From contig CAMVNO010000001.1 of assembly GCA_947168855.1 (NCBI GenBank), positions 201,077 through 265,076 on the forward strand: a stretch of DNA of 64,000 nt. Reading direction: 5' to 3'. The notes beneath the pieces were generated by a model. It had not been told where the DNA came from, ran no database searches, and saw only the letters and a program-made list of their open reading frames with translations. The position numbers and the translations under genes were made by a program. Below, in pieces: positions 25,802 through 34,005 of the stretch. This DNA is from an uncultured Clostridia bacterium (lineage in GTDB: Bacteria > Bacillota > Clostridia > Christensenellales > CAG-138). How positions within the stretch are numbered: position 1 is the stretch's first letter; each line of letters starts with the position of its first letter.

Positions 25802-26623
25802 ATGAAACGATTGCTGACAATTCTGCTCATCCTGCTGTTTCTGATCGGATGCACCTATGATCCGACGGAACATGAGGACACAAAAAAGCTTGACCTGTAC
25901 GCGTTTTCAATCGGGAAGGCGGACGCGCTTCTCGTGCGCACGCTTGATGCCGCGATCATGATCGACGCCGGCGAGCACGGAGACGGCGAACGCCTTGTCG
26001 AAAAGCTCCGGGAACTCGGCGTCGAAAAGCTGGATTTTTTGATCCTGACGCATTTCGACAAGGACCACATCGGCGGTGCGGATACCGTGATAGAAAACCT
26101 CCCGGTCGATCGCATCGTGCTTCCGGGATACGAAAAGGATTCCAAGCAGTATTCGCAGCTGCTTGCGGCTTTGGCGCAGACGGACGCCGAGGTCTCTTAC
26201 CTTTTGCAGGATCTTTCTTTGACCTTTGGCGAACTGGAACTTTCGATCTGGGTCTCCCCTGTTCCCTTTGACGGCAAAAGCGACAACGAGCAATCGCTGA
26301 TTACAAAGATCCTGTATCAGGGAAAATCCTATTTGTTTATGGGCGACGCGGTCGGAAAGGAGCTTGAAAAGCTGGTGTTCGGAACGCGGAATCTGACCTG
26401 CGATGTGCTGAAGCTGCCGCACCACGGCGTCTATGATGAAAACACGTTTGCTTTGATGGCGGCCGCCATGCCGTCCCATGTCATCATTTGTGATTCCGTA
26501 AAGAATCCCGCCGATGCGGAAACGCTGCAGGCGATGGAGCTCGTTGACCCGGTCATTCTGCAGACGAAGGCCGGCGACGTGCATCTGACCGTATCCGAGG
26601 GGGTCATCAGGATCGGTGAATAG
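25802..26623 (+). CDS. ComEC-type metallo-beta-lactamase-fold lipoprotein
   Basis: 273 residues. Signal peptide MKRLLTILLILLFLIGC with lipobox Cys17, then a metallo-beta-lactamase fold: FSIGKADALLVR, IMIDAGEHGDGE, the metal motif LTHFDKDHIGG, LFMGDAVGKELE and LPHHGVYDENT. This is the pattern of the detached ComEC/Rec2 nuclease-like domain found as secreted or lipid-anchored proteins in Clostridia. It probably cleaves phosphodiesters outside the cell (inference from the ComEC family). There is no ribosome binding site; the -10 box is six bases upstream. Confidence 0.88.
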   Translation: MKRLLTILLILLFLIGCTYDPTEHEDTKKLDLYAFSIGKADALLVRTLDAAIMIDAGEHGDGERLVEKLRELGVEKLDFLILTHFDKDHIGGADTVIENLPVDRIVLPGYEKDSKQYSQLLAALAQTDAEVSYLLQDLSLTFGELELSIWVSPVPFDGKSDNEQSLITKILYQGKSYLFMGDAVGKELEKLVFGTRNLTCDVLKLPHHGVYDENTFALMAAAMPSHVIICDSVKNPADAETLQAMELVDPVILQTKAGDVHLTVSEGVIRIGE

Positions 26624-26626
26624 AAA

Positions 26627-26650
26627 CAGGATCCGGCAAACCGGATCCTG
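26627..26650. terminator. Bidirectional terminator between MBL and sigma-factor genes
   Basis: A perfect ten-pair stem, CAGGATCCGG with CCGGATCCTG, and a four-base loop, flanked by T-rich sequence in both directions. Confidence 0.82.
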
Positions 26651-26664
26651 CTTCATTTTTGGGA

Positions 26665-27954
26665 TTACAGGATGTAATCGGTAATGCAGTCGTACCAGTG
26701 GACGTAAGTCTCGCCGTCGACAGTGATGCGCTCGTTTTCGGGAAGGAGCTCGGTCCAGGGACGTTTGTAGCTCTCCTGCAGCCAGTCGTTGCGGTTGAAG
26801 CGTCTCCAAAGGATCGTTTTTCCGCTGCGGTCCAGATACTGCTCGGTCACAACACCTTCCTCGTACGCGCCTGCATCGATCACGCAGATCGTATCGTAGG
26901 TCTTTCCGTTGATCGTGACCTCGTAACGGCCGACGACGTCGAGCATGAACGGCTGTTTCGCGGTCGTGACCTCGCTGCCCCGCTTTTGGATCAGCCCCTT
27001 CGGCGCGATATGCGTCTCGTTTCCGCAGTTATCCTCGCCGAAGCCCCAGCTCTGCAGAAATTCGTCTCCGTCAAGGAAGGTATAGAGCTTTTTTACGCCG
27101 TCCTCAACATGACTTTCCGCAAGATACCGGCAGTGCGTATCGGTCAGCTGCGCGACGAACCGGCGCTTTGCGATGTCCGCGCCGTCGATTTTGTTGCATT
27201 CCATCGGATCGTATTCGACCGTCTCGATCTCAATGCCTTCTATCCCGTGGACTTCGGCTCTGCCCGTGACCTCCATATCGCATTGTTCAGTACGTTTGCG
27301 CTTGGGAAAATCATACATCGCCCAACTGAGCTTTTCGCCGAGCTTCGGTACGATAAACCAGCCCATGATCTCTTCCCAGCAGACCGCAAACGGTTCGCTG
27401 TCCGTATTTGTGATCTGATAATCCGGCATAAAATCCGGCATATAATTACGATTGCTCTTCATAACGGTTTCTCCTTTCGGTTTTTCGGGGTACAGTTCCC
27501 TGAACTGCTGTTTTGCATGGTGAAGGCGGCTTTTGACCGTGCCGACCGGAATCCCGAGCCGGATTGCGATCTCCGCCTGCGGAAGGTCCTTAAAATAGCT
27601 GAGATACAGGATCTGCTTGTCGGTATCGCCGAGACGATCAAGCGTTTCATGCACGACCGTCCGTGTCGTAACGCCGTGGATTCCGGTCGTAAGCGCCGTT
27701 TCGTCAAGTGATTCCAATGTGATCTCCATACGCTTTGCCTTTGCACGGAAATAATCGTTGCATTTGTTTCGCGCAATGCCCAGGATCCACGGCTTGAACA
27801 TAACTTCGTCGGAAAGTGTGCCCGCGCCGCGATACGCTGCCGTCAGGACCTCCTGCAGAAGATCTTCCGCATCCTGCAAATTCCCCACGCGGAATTTCAC
27901 AAAGCGTTCCAGCGGCTGCATCACGCCTGAAACGAGCGTTTCAAAGTCGATCAT
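26665..27954 (-). CDS. ECF-type sigma factor with a large C-terminal domain
   Basis: 429 residues. Residues 1-160 are a standard ECF sigma factor: region 2 with LQDAEDLLQEVLTAAYRG and WILGIARNKCNDYFRAK, and region 4 with LPQAEIAIRLGIPVGTVKSR. The remaining 265 residues form a beta-rich domain, rich in Trp and Cys, that I do not recognise, a possible ligand-sensing or regulatory part in place of an anti-sigma. Met165 (27462) has its own perfect AAAGGAG site eight bases upstream, so the C-terminal part may also be made separately. Confidence 0.82.
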   Translation of the reverse strand: MIDFETLVSGVMQPLERFVKFRVGNLQDAEDLLQEVLTAAYRGAGTLSDEVMFKPWILGIARNKCNDYFRAKAKRMEITLESLDETALTTGIHGVTTRTVVHETLDRLGDTDKQILYLSYFKDLPQAEIAIRLGIPVGTVKSRLHHAKQQFRELYPEKPKGETVMKSNRNYMPDFMPDYQITNTDSEPFAVCWEEIMGWFIVPKLGEKLSWAMYDFPKRKRTEQCDMEVTGRAEVHGIEGIEIETVEYDPMECNKIDGADIAKRRFVAQLTDTHCRYLAESHVEDGVKKLYTFLDGDEFLQSWGFGEDNCGNETHIAPKGLIQKRGSEVTTAKQPFMLDVVGRYEVTINGKTYDTICVIDAGAYEEGVVTEQYLDRSGKTILWRRFNRNDWLQESYKRPWTELLPENERITVDGETYVHWYDCITDYIL

Positions 27955-28054
27955 GTTCTCACCTCTTTTCCATCATTCTCAAGACGTCTTCACCTATCAA
28001 GTCGCAAAAAAAAGGCGAAAGGTTCATAAAAACAGAATATATTATTTGAGTCGA

Positions 28055-28726
28055 TTATGATTCGATCCGGTCGACGCGAACAAAAGCGTTCTGGATCCAA
28101 TCGAATACAAGCCGGAACATGCGATCAAAGTCGTAATCCTCCGGAAGCTCCGTCACGGAAAGCACGATCCGGTCCTTCTCCGAAGCGATTGAACGAAGTT
28201 CCCGTTTTGTAACGGCAAAGACGCCGCTTTCCAGATAATGCAGATTCTGCAGCAGAAAGAATATGCTCTTGCAGGAATCGCGAAACTTCTTCCGGTTCTT
28301 ATCTCTGTCGGCATGAATATACCGATGGCACAATTCGTGGTAGAGGTTCCCCAGACTGTATTTCACATAATTGATCTCGTCGGCTCGCGTCGCATTCGGG
28401 AGATAATCGGTCAGGCAGCCGAACAGGTCTTTCGTCGTATGCGTGAGCTGACAGACTTCCAGCGGATTCCAGCGTTTCAGCTGCTCTCCGCCGCAGATAA
28501 AGCCGCAGGACTTTTCATATCTGCCGATCCGTTTCAAAATGCCCTGATAAGTCTTCATGTCGTCGACCGTCATCCTGTCAAGAACGAGCATGATGTCGAT
28601 GTCGCTGTCCGCATGGGCTTCGCCGCGCAGATAGCTTCCCTGCAGTCCGACATACAGAAGTCTGTCGCCGAAGGCGGTTTTACATTCCGGAATAAGCCGG
28701 TCCAGATACGATTGAAGCTGAAGCAT
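28055..28726 (-). CDS. Nucleotidyltransferase-domain protein
   Basis: 223 residues. GLQGSYLRGEAHADSDIDIM is the canonical GS-x(n)-DxD core of minimal nucleotidyltransferases (pol beta superfamily), with both metal-binding Asp present, followed by a helical C-terminal domain. Such proteins include aminoglycoside adenylyltransferases and MNT/HEPN-type proteins; nothing here decides which. AGGAGG lies five bases before the ATG at 28726. Confidence 0.82.
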   Translation of the reverse strand: MLQLQSYLDRLIPECKTAFGDRLLYVGLQGSYLRGEAHADSDIDIMLVLDRMTVDDMKTYQGILKRIGRYEKSCGFICGGEQLKRWNPLEVCQLTHTTKDLFGCLTDYLPNATRADEINYVKYSLGNLYHELCHRYIHADRDKNRKKFRDSCKSIFFLLQNLHYLESGVFAVTKRELRSIASEKDRIVLSVTELPEDYDFDRMFRLVFDWIQNAFVRVDRIES

Positions 28727-28756
28727 GTTTTCCTCCTTTTGGAGTTTGTAATATGC

Positions 28757-28779
28757 AAAAAGCAAGTCTTTCGACTTGC
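28757..28779 (-). terminator. Terminator of the six-gene tRNA operon
   Basis: Minus strand GCAAGTC, GAAA loop, GACTTGC (28773-28779 with 28762-28768), then five T, just past tRNA-Gly. Confidence 0.85.
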
Positions 28780-28787
28780 CTTTTGCT

Positions 28788-28861
28788 TGGAGCAGGTAAC
28801 GGGACTCGAACCCGTGATCTCAGCTTGGAAGGCTAATGTGTTACCGCTACACTATACCTGC
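28788..28861 (-). tRNA. tRNA-Gly (anticodon TCC)
   Basis: Seventy-four bases with encoded CCA. Anticodon arm TAGCC-TTCCAAG with TCC; T arm ACGGGTTCGAGTCCCGT. Last gene of the leftward cluster Arg-His-Gln-Lys-Leu-Gly. Confidence 0.95.
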
Positions 28862-28864
28862 ACG

Positions 28865-28948
28865 TGGTGCGGACGAAGAGACTTGAACTCATACGCCTAT
28901 GGCACCGGAACCTAAATCCGGCGCGTCTGCCAATTCCGCCACGTCCGC
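28865..28948 (-). tRNA. tRNA-Leu (anticodon TAG)
   Basis: Eighty-four bases with a long variable arm and encoded CCA. Anticodon arm CCGGA-TTTAGGT-TCCGG gives TAG. Acceptor GCGGACG pairs with CGTCCGC. Confidence 0.95.
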
Positions 28949-28957
28949 AGAAAGGGC

Positions 28958-29033
28958 TGGTGACCCGTCGGGGATTCGAACCCCGGACACCTTGATTAAA
29001 AGTCAAGTGCTCTACCGACTGAGCTAACGGGTC
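28958..29033 (-). tRNA. tRNA-Lys (anticodon TTT)
   Basis: Seventy-six bases with encoded CCA. Anticodon loop CTTTTAA gives TTT; acceptor GACCCGT pairs with ACGGGTC. Confidence 0.95.
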
Positions 29034-29034
29034 A

Positions 29035-29109
29035 TGGCTGGGGTGGCGCGATTTGAACGCACGAATGACGGAGTCAAAGTCCGTTGCCTTACCGCTTGGC
29101 TACACCCCA
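29035..29109 (-). tRNA. tRNA-Gln (anticodon TTG)
   Basis: Seventy-five bases with encoded CCA. Anticodon arm CGGAC-TTTGACT-CCG gives TTG; acceptor TGGGGTG pairs with CACCCCA. Only one base separates it from tRNA-Lys. Confidence 0.95.
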
Positions 29110-29152
29110 TAGTTGCTTTTGAGCCGGGTCTTTCGGCCCGGCTCACGAGCAA

Positions 29153-29230
29153 TGGGGTGGATAGTGGGACTCGAACCCACGACCTCCAGAGCCACAATCT
29201 GGCATTCTAGCCAACTGAACTATATCCACC
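29153..29230 (-). tRNA. tRNA-His (anticodon GTG)
   Basis: Seventy-eight bases with encoded CCA and the genomically encoded extra G(-1), which pairs with discriminator C73, the identity feature of tRNA-His. Anticodon arm CCAGA-TTGTGGC-TCTGG. Confidence 0.95.
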
Positions 29231-29284
29231 ACGTACGCTCTCGCAAGATCCGCACCCCCGAGGTGATTCCCCGGGGATGCGCAT

Positions 29285-29361
29285 TGGCGCGCCTGCAGGG
29301 ATTCGAACCCGGGACCTACGGCTTAGAAGGCCGTTGCTCTATCCTGCTGAGCTACAGACGC
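29285..29361 (-). tRNA. tRNA-Arg (anticodon TCT)
   Basis: Seventy-seven bases with encoded CCA. Anticodon arm CGGCC-TTCTAAG-CCG gives TCT; acceptor GCGTCTG pairs with CAGGCGC using one G-U. First gene of the six-gene operon. Confidence 0.95.
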
Positions 29362-29380
29362 ATCGCAGTTCCGAATTCAT

Positions 29381-29409
29381 ATTTTAACAGACGAATCCGA
29401 ATCTGTCAA
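29381..29409 (-). promoter_or_regulatory. Promoter of the six-gene tRNA operon
   Basis: Minus strand TTGACA (29404-29409), 17-base spacer ending in TGT, TAAAAT (29381-29386), about 20 bases before tRNA-Arg. Confidence 0.78.
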
Positions 29410-29420
29410 TCATTTTTTCG

Positions 29421-29921
29421 TTATTTGCCGCAGCACTTTTTGTACTTCTTGCCGCTGCCGCACGGACACGGATCGTTTCTGCCGACCGTCGGCGGCGCGA
29501 CAAAGATCTTTTCCGCACGGTACTGCTTGGTCAGCTCCCTGCGCTGTTCCTCGGTCCGGACGTTTTCCCATTCCGGCAGATTAAAAAGCCAGTCCGCCTT
29601 CGCGTTGTGCATATTGATGTACAAACGGTCGAAATCGAAATCCAACGAGACCTCACTGTCCTCGGTGAGCGCATTCAAGTCCTTTTCGCCGTCTTTGAAG
29701 CTCGTGTTCGCGCCGTCCAGAAAGCCTGTGAACGTAACAGGATCCATATCGAACTGCGCGGCAACCTCCGAAAGCTTTCCGGAAAAGACCGTCTCGTGGT
29801 TTGCGAGGATCTTTTTGTAGTTCTGCTTCTCCGCTTCAAAGTACGTACCCCAGAAGGCGTCGTATTCGTCGCGCGTCCGCTGTGACTGCGCAACCTGCTG
29901 CCATGTTTCGTATAAGCTCAT
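29421..29921 (-). CDS. SEC-C metal-binding domain protein
   Basis: 166 residues. A helical N-terminal body ends in [18 protein letters not shown], the zinc-binding SEC-C motif also found at the tail of SecA, where it contacts SecB and ribosomes. Here it is fused to a domain of unknown function, as in many Clostridial proteins. The second ATG (29921) has the proper seven-base distance from AAGGGG; the first, six bases earlier, does not. It is the last gene of the queA-tgt-tsaE-tsaB-rimI operon. Confidence 0.85.
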   Translation of the reverse strand: MSLYETWQQVAQSQRTRDEYDAFWGTYFEAEKQNYKKILANHETVFSGKLSEVAAQFDMDPVTFTGFLDGANTSFKDGEKDLNALTEDSEVSLDFDFDRLYINMHNAKADWLFNLPEWENVRTEEQRRELTKQYRAEKIFVAPPTVGRNDPCPCGSGKKYKKCCGK

Positions 29922-29923
29922 AA

Positions 29924-30439
29924 TCATTCCCCTTTCAAAAACGAATCAAATTGTAACAGATAGGTTTCATTTAAGCAAGCGTTTTTTTCAATCGTTTGCA
30001 TGATATTCCGATTCCAAAGGAGCAAAGCATCCTCCCCTGTGTCTGTGTAGTACCGTTTTCTTCTGCCCTGCTGCGAAAAATCCATTTCGTCGTACATGCG
30101 CTGTGCGACCGTATTATGTTCGCGAACCTCGAGCGTCATCATCTCTGCGCCGAAGGATGCCGCAACACGCATGGATGCCTGCAAAAGCTGCTTTCCGTAT
30201 CCGTTGCCGCGATGCTCCGGATGAATCGCAATGTTCGTGATGTGCGCTTCTTCAAACAGCACCCACATCCCGCAGTAGCCGATGATCTCTTCATCCTTTT
30301 CGAGAACGGTATAGTGCGCAACACGGTTTTTCAGCTCTCCCATCAGAGAGCGATACGACCACGGCGTGCGAAATGAAAGCGTCTCGATCTCGTATACCGG
30401 CTTTACGTCGCTTTTTGTCATTGCGCGAACCGTGATCAT
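29924..30439 (-). CDS. rimI: Ribosomal-protein-alanine N-acetyltransferase RimI
   Basis: 171 residues, a GNAT protein. Motif A is clear ([20 protein letters not shown]), followed by [19 protein letters not shown] and the [16 protein letters not shown] end typical of RimI, plus about 25 extra residues at the C terminus. RimI acetylates the N-terminal Ala of ribosomal protein S18, and its gene often lies next to tsaB as here. The start overlaps the tsaB stop by four bases. Confidence 0.9.
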   Translation of the reverse strand: MITVRAMTKSDVKPVYEIETLSFRTPWSYRSLMGELKNRVAHYTVLEKDEEIIGYCGMWVLFEEAHITNIAIHPEHRGNGYGKQLLQASMRVAASFGAEMMTLEVREHNTVAQRMYDEMDFSQQGRRKRYYTDTGEDALLLWNRNIMQTIEKNACLNETYLLQFDSFLKGE

Positions 30440-31023
30440 GCTTTCCACATCCGTTCTGCCTGCGAGAGCTTTAAGTAGAGCGGCGCGATCTCCTTTTCCC
30501 CTGCCCGCGCCGCAGCGATCCGCGCGACATTCGCTGCGGAAGGCAATTGCGGATCGTCCGTCGCCGTGCCGACCATGCGGCAGTTTTCGGGAAGATCCGA
30601 CGCAAACTCGGCGATCACACAGGCGCAGGGCGGTTTGATCGATTCTCCGTTCCGATACAGCGCACCGTAGCCGTTTCCGTTGCGCGCGTCGATCAATGCA
30701 CAGACCGTTTCGCCGCGATACGGGTACGCAAGCGTTTCCAGTGCGTCGACCGCGACGACCGGTTTATGATGCGCGGCGCCCAAAGCATTTGCCATACAGA
30801 CGCCGATGCGCACGCCGGTGAACGAGCCCGGCCCGACGTCCGCTGCAAACGCGTCCATATCGGCGGTTGACAATCCGTGTTCGGAAAGGAGTGCTTCCAC
30901 CGCGGGAAGGACTGATTCGGCATGTCTCCGGTCGGTGTCGATCACAGTCTCAAACACCTCGCCGTCGAGTAAAACCGCAACGGACGCGACGGCGTCGGTC
31001 GTTTCAAACGCAAGGATCTTCAT
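30436..31023 (-). CDS. tsaB: tRNA threonylcarbamoyladenosine biosynthesis protein TsaB
   Basis: 195 residues, an ASKHA-fold pseudo-enzyme that scaffolds TsaD and TsaE for making t6A at position 37 of ANN-decoding tRNAs. Signature parts: ILAFETTDAVASVAV at the start, VGPGSFTGVRIGV, and VVAVDALETLA. The ATG at 31023 begins the conserved domain exactly; the frame upstream of it only overlaps tsaE in another frame. It overlaps tsaE by 20 bases. tsaD is not in this window. Confidence 0.93.
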   Translation of the reverse strand: MKILAFETTDAVASVAVLLDGEVFETVIDTDRRHAESVLPAVEALLSEHGLSTADMDAFAADVGPGSFTGVRIGVCMANALGAAHHKPVVAVDALETLAYPYRGETVCALIDARNGNGYGALYRNGESIKPPCACVIAEFASDLPENCRMVGTATDDPQLPSAANVARIAAARAGEKEIAPLYLKLSQAERMWKA

Positions 31024-31455
31024 GAAAAACCTCCTCATAGCGCGGTCCCTTCGGCACAATCGCAACGGTGCGCGCGTTGACGCCGGAGCCTTCGATCGTG
31101 ACGTCAAGACGTTCCGCAGGCAGCGCTTCCGGCACAAGATTCGCCCACTCCATCAGAATCAGCGCATCCTCGCGAAGATAATCGGCAAAACCGATCGCAT
31201 AGAGCTCATCCGCATCGGAAAGGCGATATGCATCAAAATGAAAAAGCTTCGGTTCGGTCGGATATTCGCAGACGATGGTGAACGTCGGACTGGACACATG
31301 CCCGATCCCGAACGCCCGCGCAACGCCGCGCGCAAACACGGTCTTGCCGGCGCCGAGATCGCCGTACAGCGCGATAAAGCCGTGCTTACCGCATCGCAAA
31401 GCTACGTTTTCTCCGAGCGCAAGCATTTCGGCTTCGGTTTCGATCGTGCAGCGCA

Positions 31456-31456
<1 letters not shown>
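31004..31456 (-). CDS. tsaE: tRNA threonylcarbamoyladenosine biosynthesis ATPase TsaE
   Basis: 150 residues. Walker A is GDLGAGKTVF (about residues 32-41); SSPTFTIVCEY, FHFDAYRL and ILMEWAN are the TsaE switch, Asp and Walker B-like motifs. It drives turnover of the TsaB-TsaD complex in t6A synthesis. The start shares one base with the tgt stop, so the queuosine and t6A genes are transcribed together. Confidence 0.93.
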
Positions 31457-32580
<1,124 letters not shown>

Positions 32581-33606
32581 TTATTCAATAAACATGGCAT
32601 CGCCGAAGGAGAAGAAGCGATATCGCTGTTCCACGGCGTGACGGTAGACCGCAAGCATCTCTTCTCGTGAGCAGAGCGCGGAGACGAGCATCAGCAGCGT
32701 CGATTCAGGCAGATGAAAGTTCGTGATCAGCGCGTCGACCGCCTTGAACCGATACCCCGGCGTAATGAAAATGCTCGTTTCGCCGATGCCAGGATGCACG
32801 ACGCCCGCGTCGTCGGTCACGCTTTCGAGCGTCCGTGTCGTCGTTGTGCCGACGCAGACGATCCTGCCGCCCGCTCTGCGCACACGGTTGATCATGTCCG
32901 CTGCTTCCTGCGTGACTTCGTAGTGTTCGCTGTGCATATGGTGCTCCTCAACGTTTTCAACCGAGACCGGGCGGAACGTGCCAAGACCCACGTGCAGAAG
33001 AATATCGACGATCGGAATGCCTTTCTTGCGGATCTGATCAAGCAGTTCATCGGTAAAGTGCAGTCCCGCGGTCGGCGCAGCGGCGGAGCCGAGCGTTTTA
33101 GAATAGACGGTCTGATAACGCTCGCGGTCCTCCAACCGCTCGGTGATGTACGGCGGAAGCGGCATCTGACCGGCACGGTCGAGCACCTCTTCGAAAATGC
33201 CCTGATACAGAAGCCGGACGCGCTTACCGCCTTCAAGCGGAAGATCGCCGAGCACCTCAACGGACAATTCGTCGTTCACGCGGTAAACAAGCCCCTGCTT
33301 TGCACGCTTGGCGGGCTTACAAAGGCATTCCCAGTCGTCGCCCTCGATGCGGCGCAGCAGGAGAAACTCCATCGAACCGCCCGTCTCCTCACGCACGCCG
33401 ATGATGCGCGCAGGGATCACGCGCGTATTGTTGCGCACGAGCACGTCGGTCGGAAGAAGCTTGTCCAGAATGTCCGTGAAAACGCCGTCTTCGATCTGAT
33501 GCGTATCACGATGGTATGTCAAAAGGCGCGACGCGCTGCGTACGGCAGTCGGCGTCTGCGCGATCAGTTCTTTCGGAAGGTCATAATAAAAATCGCTTGT
33601 TTTCAA
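32581..33606 (-). CDS. queA: S-adenosylmethionine:tRNA ribosyltransferase-isomerase QueA
   Basis: 341 residues. QueA transfers the ribosyl part of SAM to preQ1-tRNA to form epoxyqueuosine. Family blocks seen: DFYYDLPKELIAQTP, VRNNTRVIPARI, GTFRPV..., and TNFHLPESTLLMLVSA near the end. I choose TTG at 33606, which starts the family N terminus LKTSDFYYDLP and has an AGAGG site seven bases upstream; the ATG at 33645 would add 13 unrelated residues. First gene of a six-gene operon. Confidence 0.94.
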   Translation of the reverse strand: MKTSDFYYDLPKELIAQTPTAVRSASRLLTYHRDTHQIEDGVFTDILDKLLPTDVLVRNNTRVIPARIIGVREETGGSMEFLLLRRIEGDDWECLCKPAKRAKQGLVYRVNDELSVEVLGDLPLEGGKRVRLLYQGIFEEVLDRAGQMPLPPYITERLEDRERYQTVYSKTLGSAAAPTAGLHFTDELLDQIRKKGIPIVDILLHVGLGTFRPVSVENVEEHHMHSEHYEVTQEAADMINRVRRAGGRIVCVGTTTTRTLESVTDDAGVVHPGIGETSIFITPGYRFKAVDALITNFHLPESTLLMLVSALCSREEMLAVYRHAVEQRYRFFSFGDAMFIE

Positions 33607-33636
33607 TGGCTTGCCTCTGCATACAAAATCAATTAT

Positions 33637-33665
33637 ATTATACATACCGAAACGCCGGAAATCAA
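33637..33665 (-). promoter_or_regulatory. Promoter of the queA operon
   Basis: Minus strand TTGATT (33660-33665), 17-base spacer ending in TATG, TATAAT (33637-33642). Confidence 0.65.
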
Positions 33666-33705
33666 GGATATTCTCGGAAGATGGAGCGAACGCCTGAAAA
33701 AGGCA

Positions 33706-33734
33706 TTGACATTCCGTTTTTGATTTGTTATAAT
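33706..33734 (+). promoter_or_regulatory. Promoter of the tRNA-Ser pair
   Basis: Perfect consensus: TTGACA (33706-33711), 17-base spacer, TATAAT (33729-33734), 13 bases before the mature 5' end of tRNA-Ser(TGA). Confidence 0.85.
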
Positions 33735-33747
33735 GCGCAATGCGCGA

Positions 33748-33835
33748 GGAGATGTGTCCGAGTGGCTTAAGGAGGCGGTCTTGAAAACCGTTGACGTGAA
33801 AGCGTCCGTGGGTTCAAATCCTACCATCTCCGCCA
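33748..33835 (+). tRNA. tRNA-Ser (anticodon TGA)
   Basis: Eighty-eight bases with a long variable arm and encoded CCA. Anticodon loop CTTGAAAA gives TGA; acceptor GGAGATG pairs with CATCTCC. Confidence 0.95.
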
Positions 33836-33852
33836 TTTTCTCGATATAGCAC

Positions 33853-33945
33853 GCGGAAATACCCAAGTGGCTATAAGGGGCTCCCCTGCTAAGGGAGTAG
33901 ACGGTCTGAAGCCGTGCGTGGGTTCAAATCCCACTTTCCGCGCCA
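33853..33945 (+). tRNA. tRNA-Ser (anticodon GCT)
   Basis: Ninety-three bases with a long variable arm and encoded CCA. Anticodon arm CTCCC-CTGCTAA-GGGAG gives GCT; acceptor GCGGAAA pairs with TTTCCGC. Confidence 0.95.
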
Positions 33946-33948
33946 CGT

Positions 33949-33987
33949 CGCCGCGAACATAAACCGTTCGCGGCGGCGCTTTTATTT
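33949..33987 (+). terminator. Terminator of the tRNA-Ser pair
   Basis: CGCCGCGAAC (33949-33958) pairs with GTTCGCGGCG (33966-33975), followed by a T-rich exit (TTTTATTT). It lies in front of the MATE gene. Confidence 0.8.
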
Positions 33988-34005
33988 GCAAAAAGGACTC
34001 GTGAA

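Noticed and set aside
28786..29361. Repeated GTTCGA/TTCGAA blocks as a direct repeat family
   Set aside because: They are the T arms of the tRNA genes.
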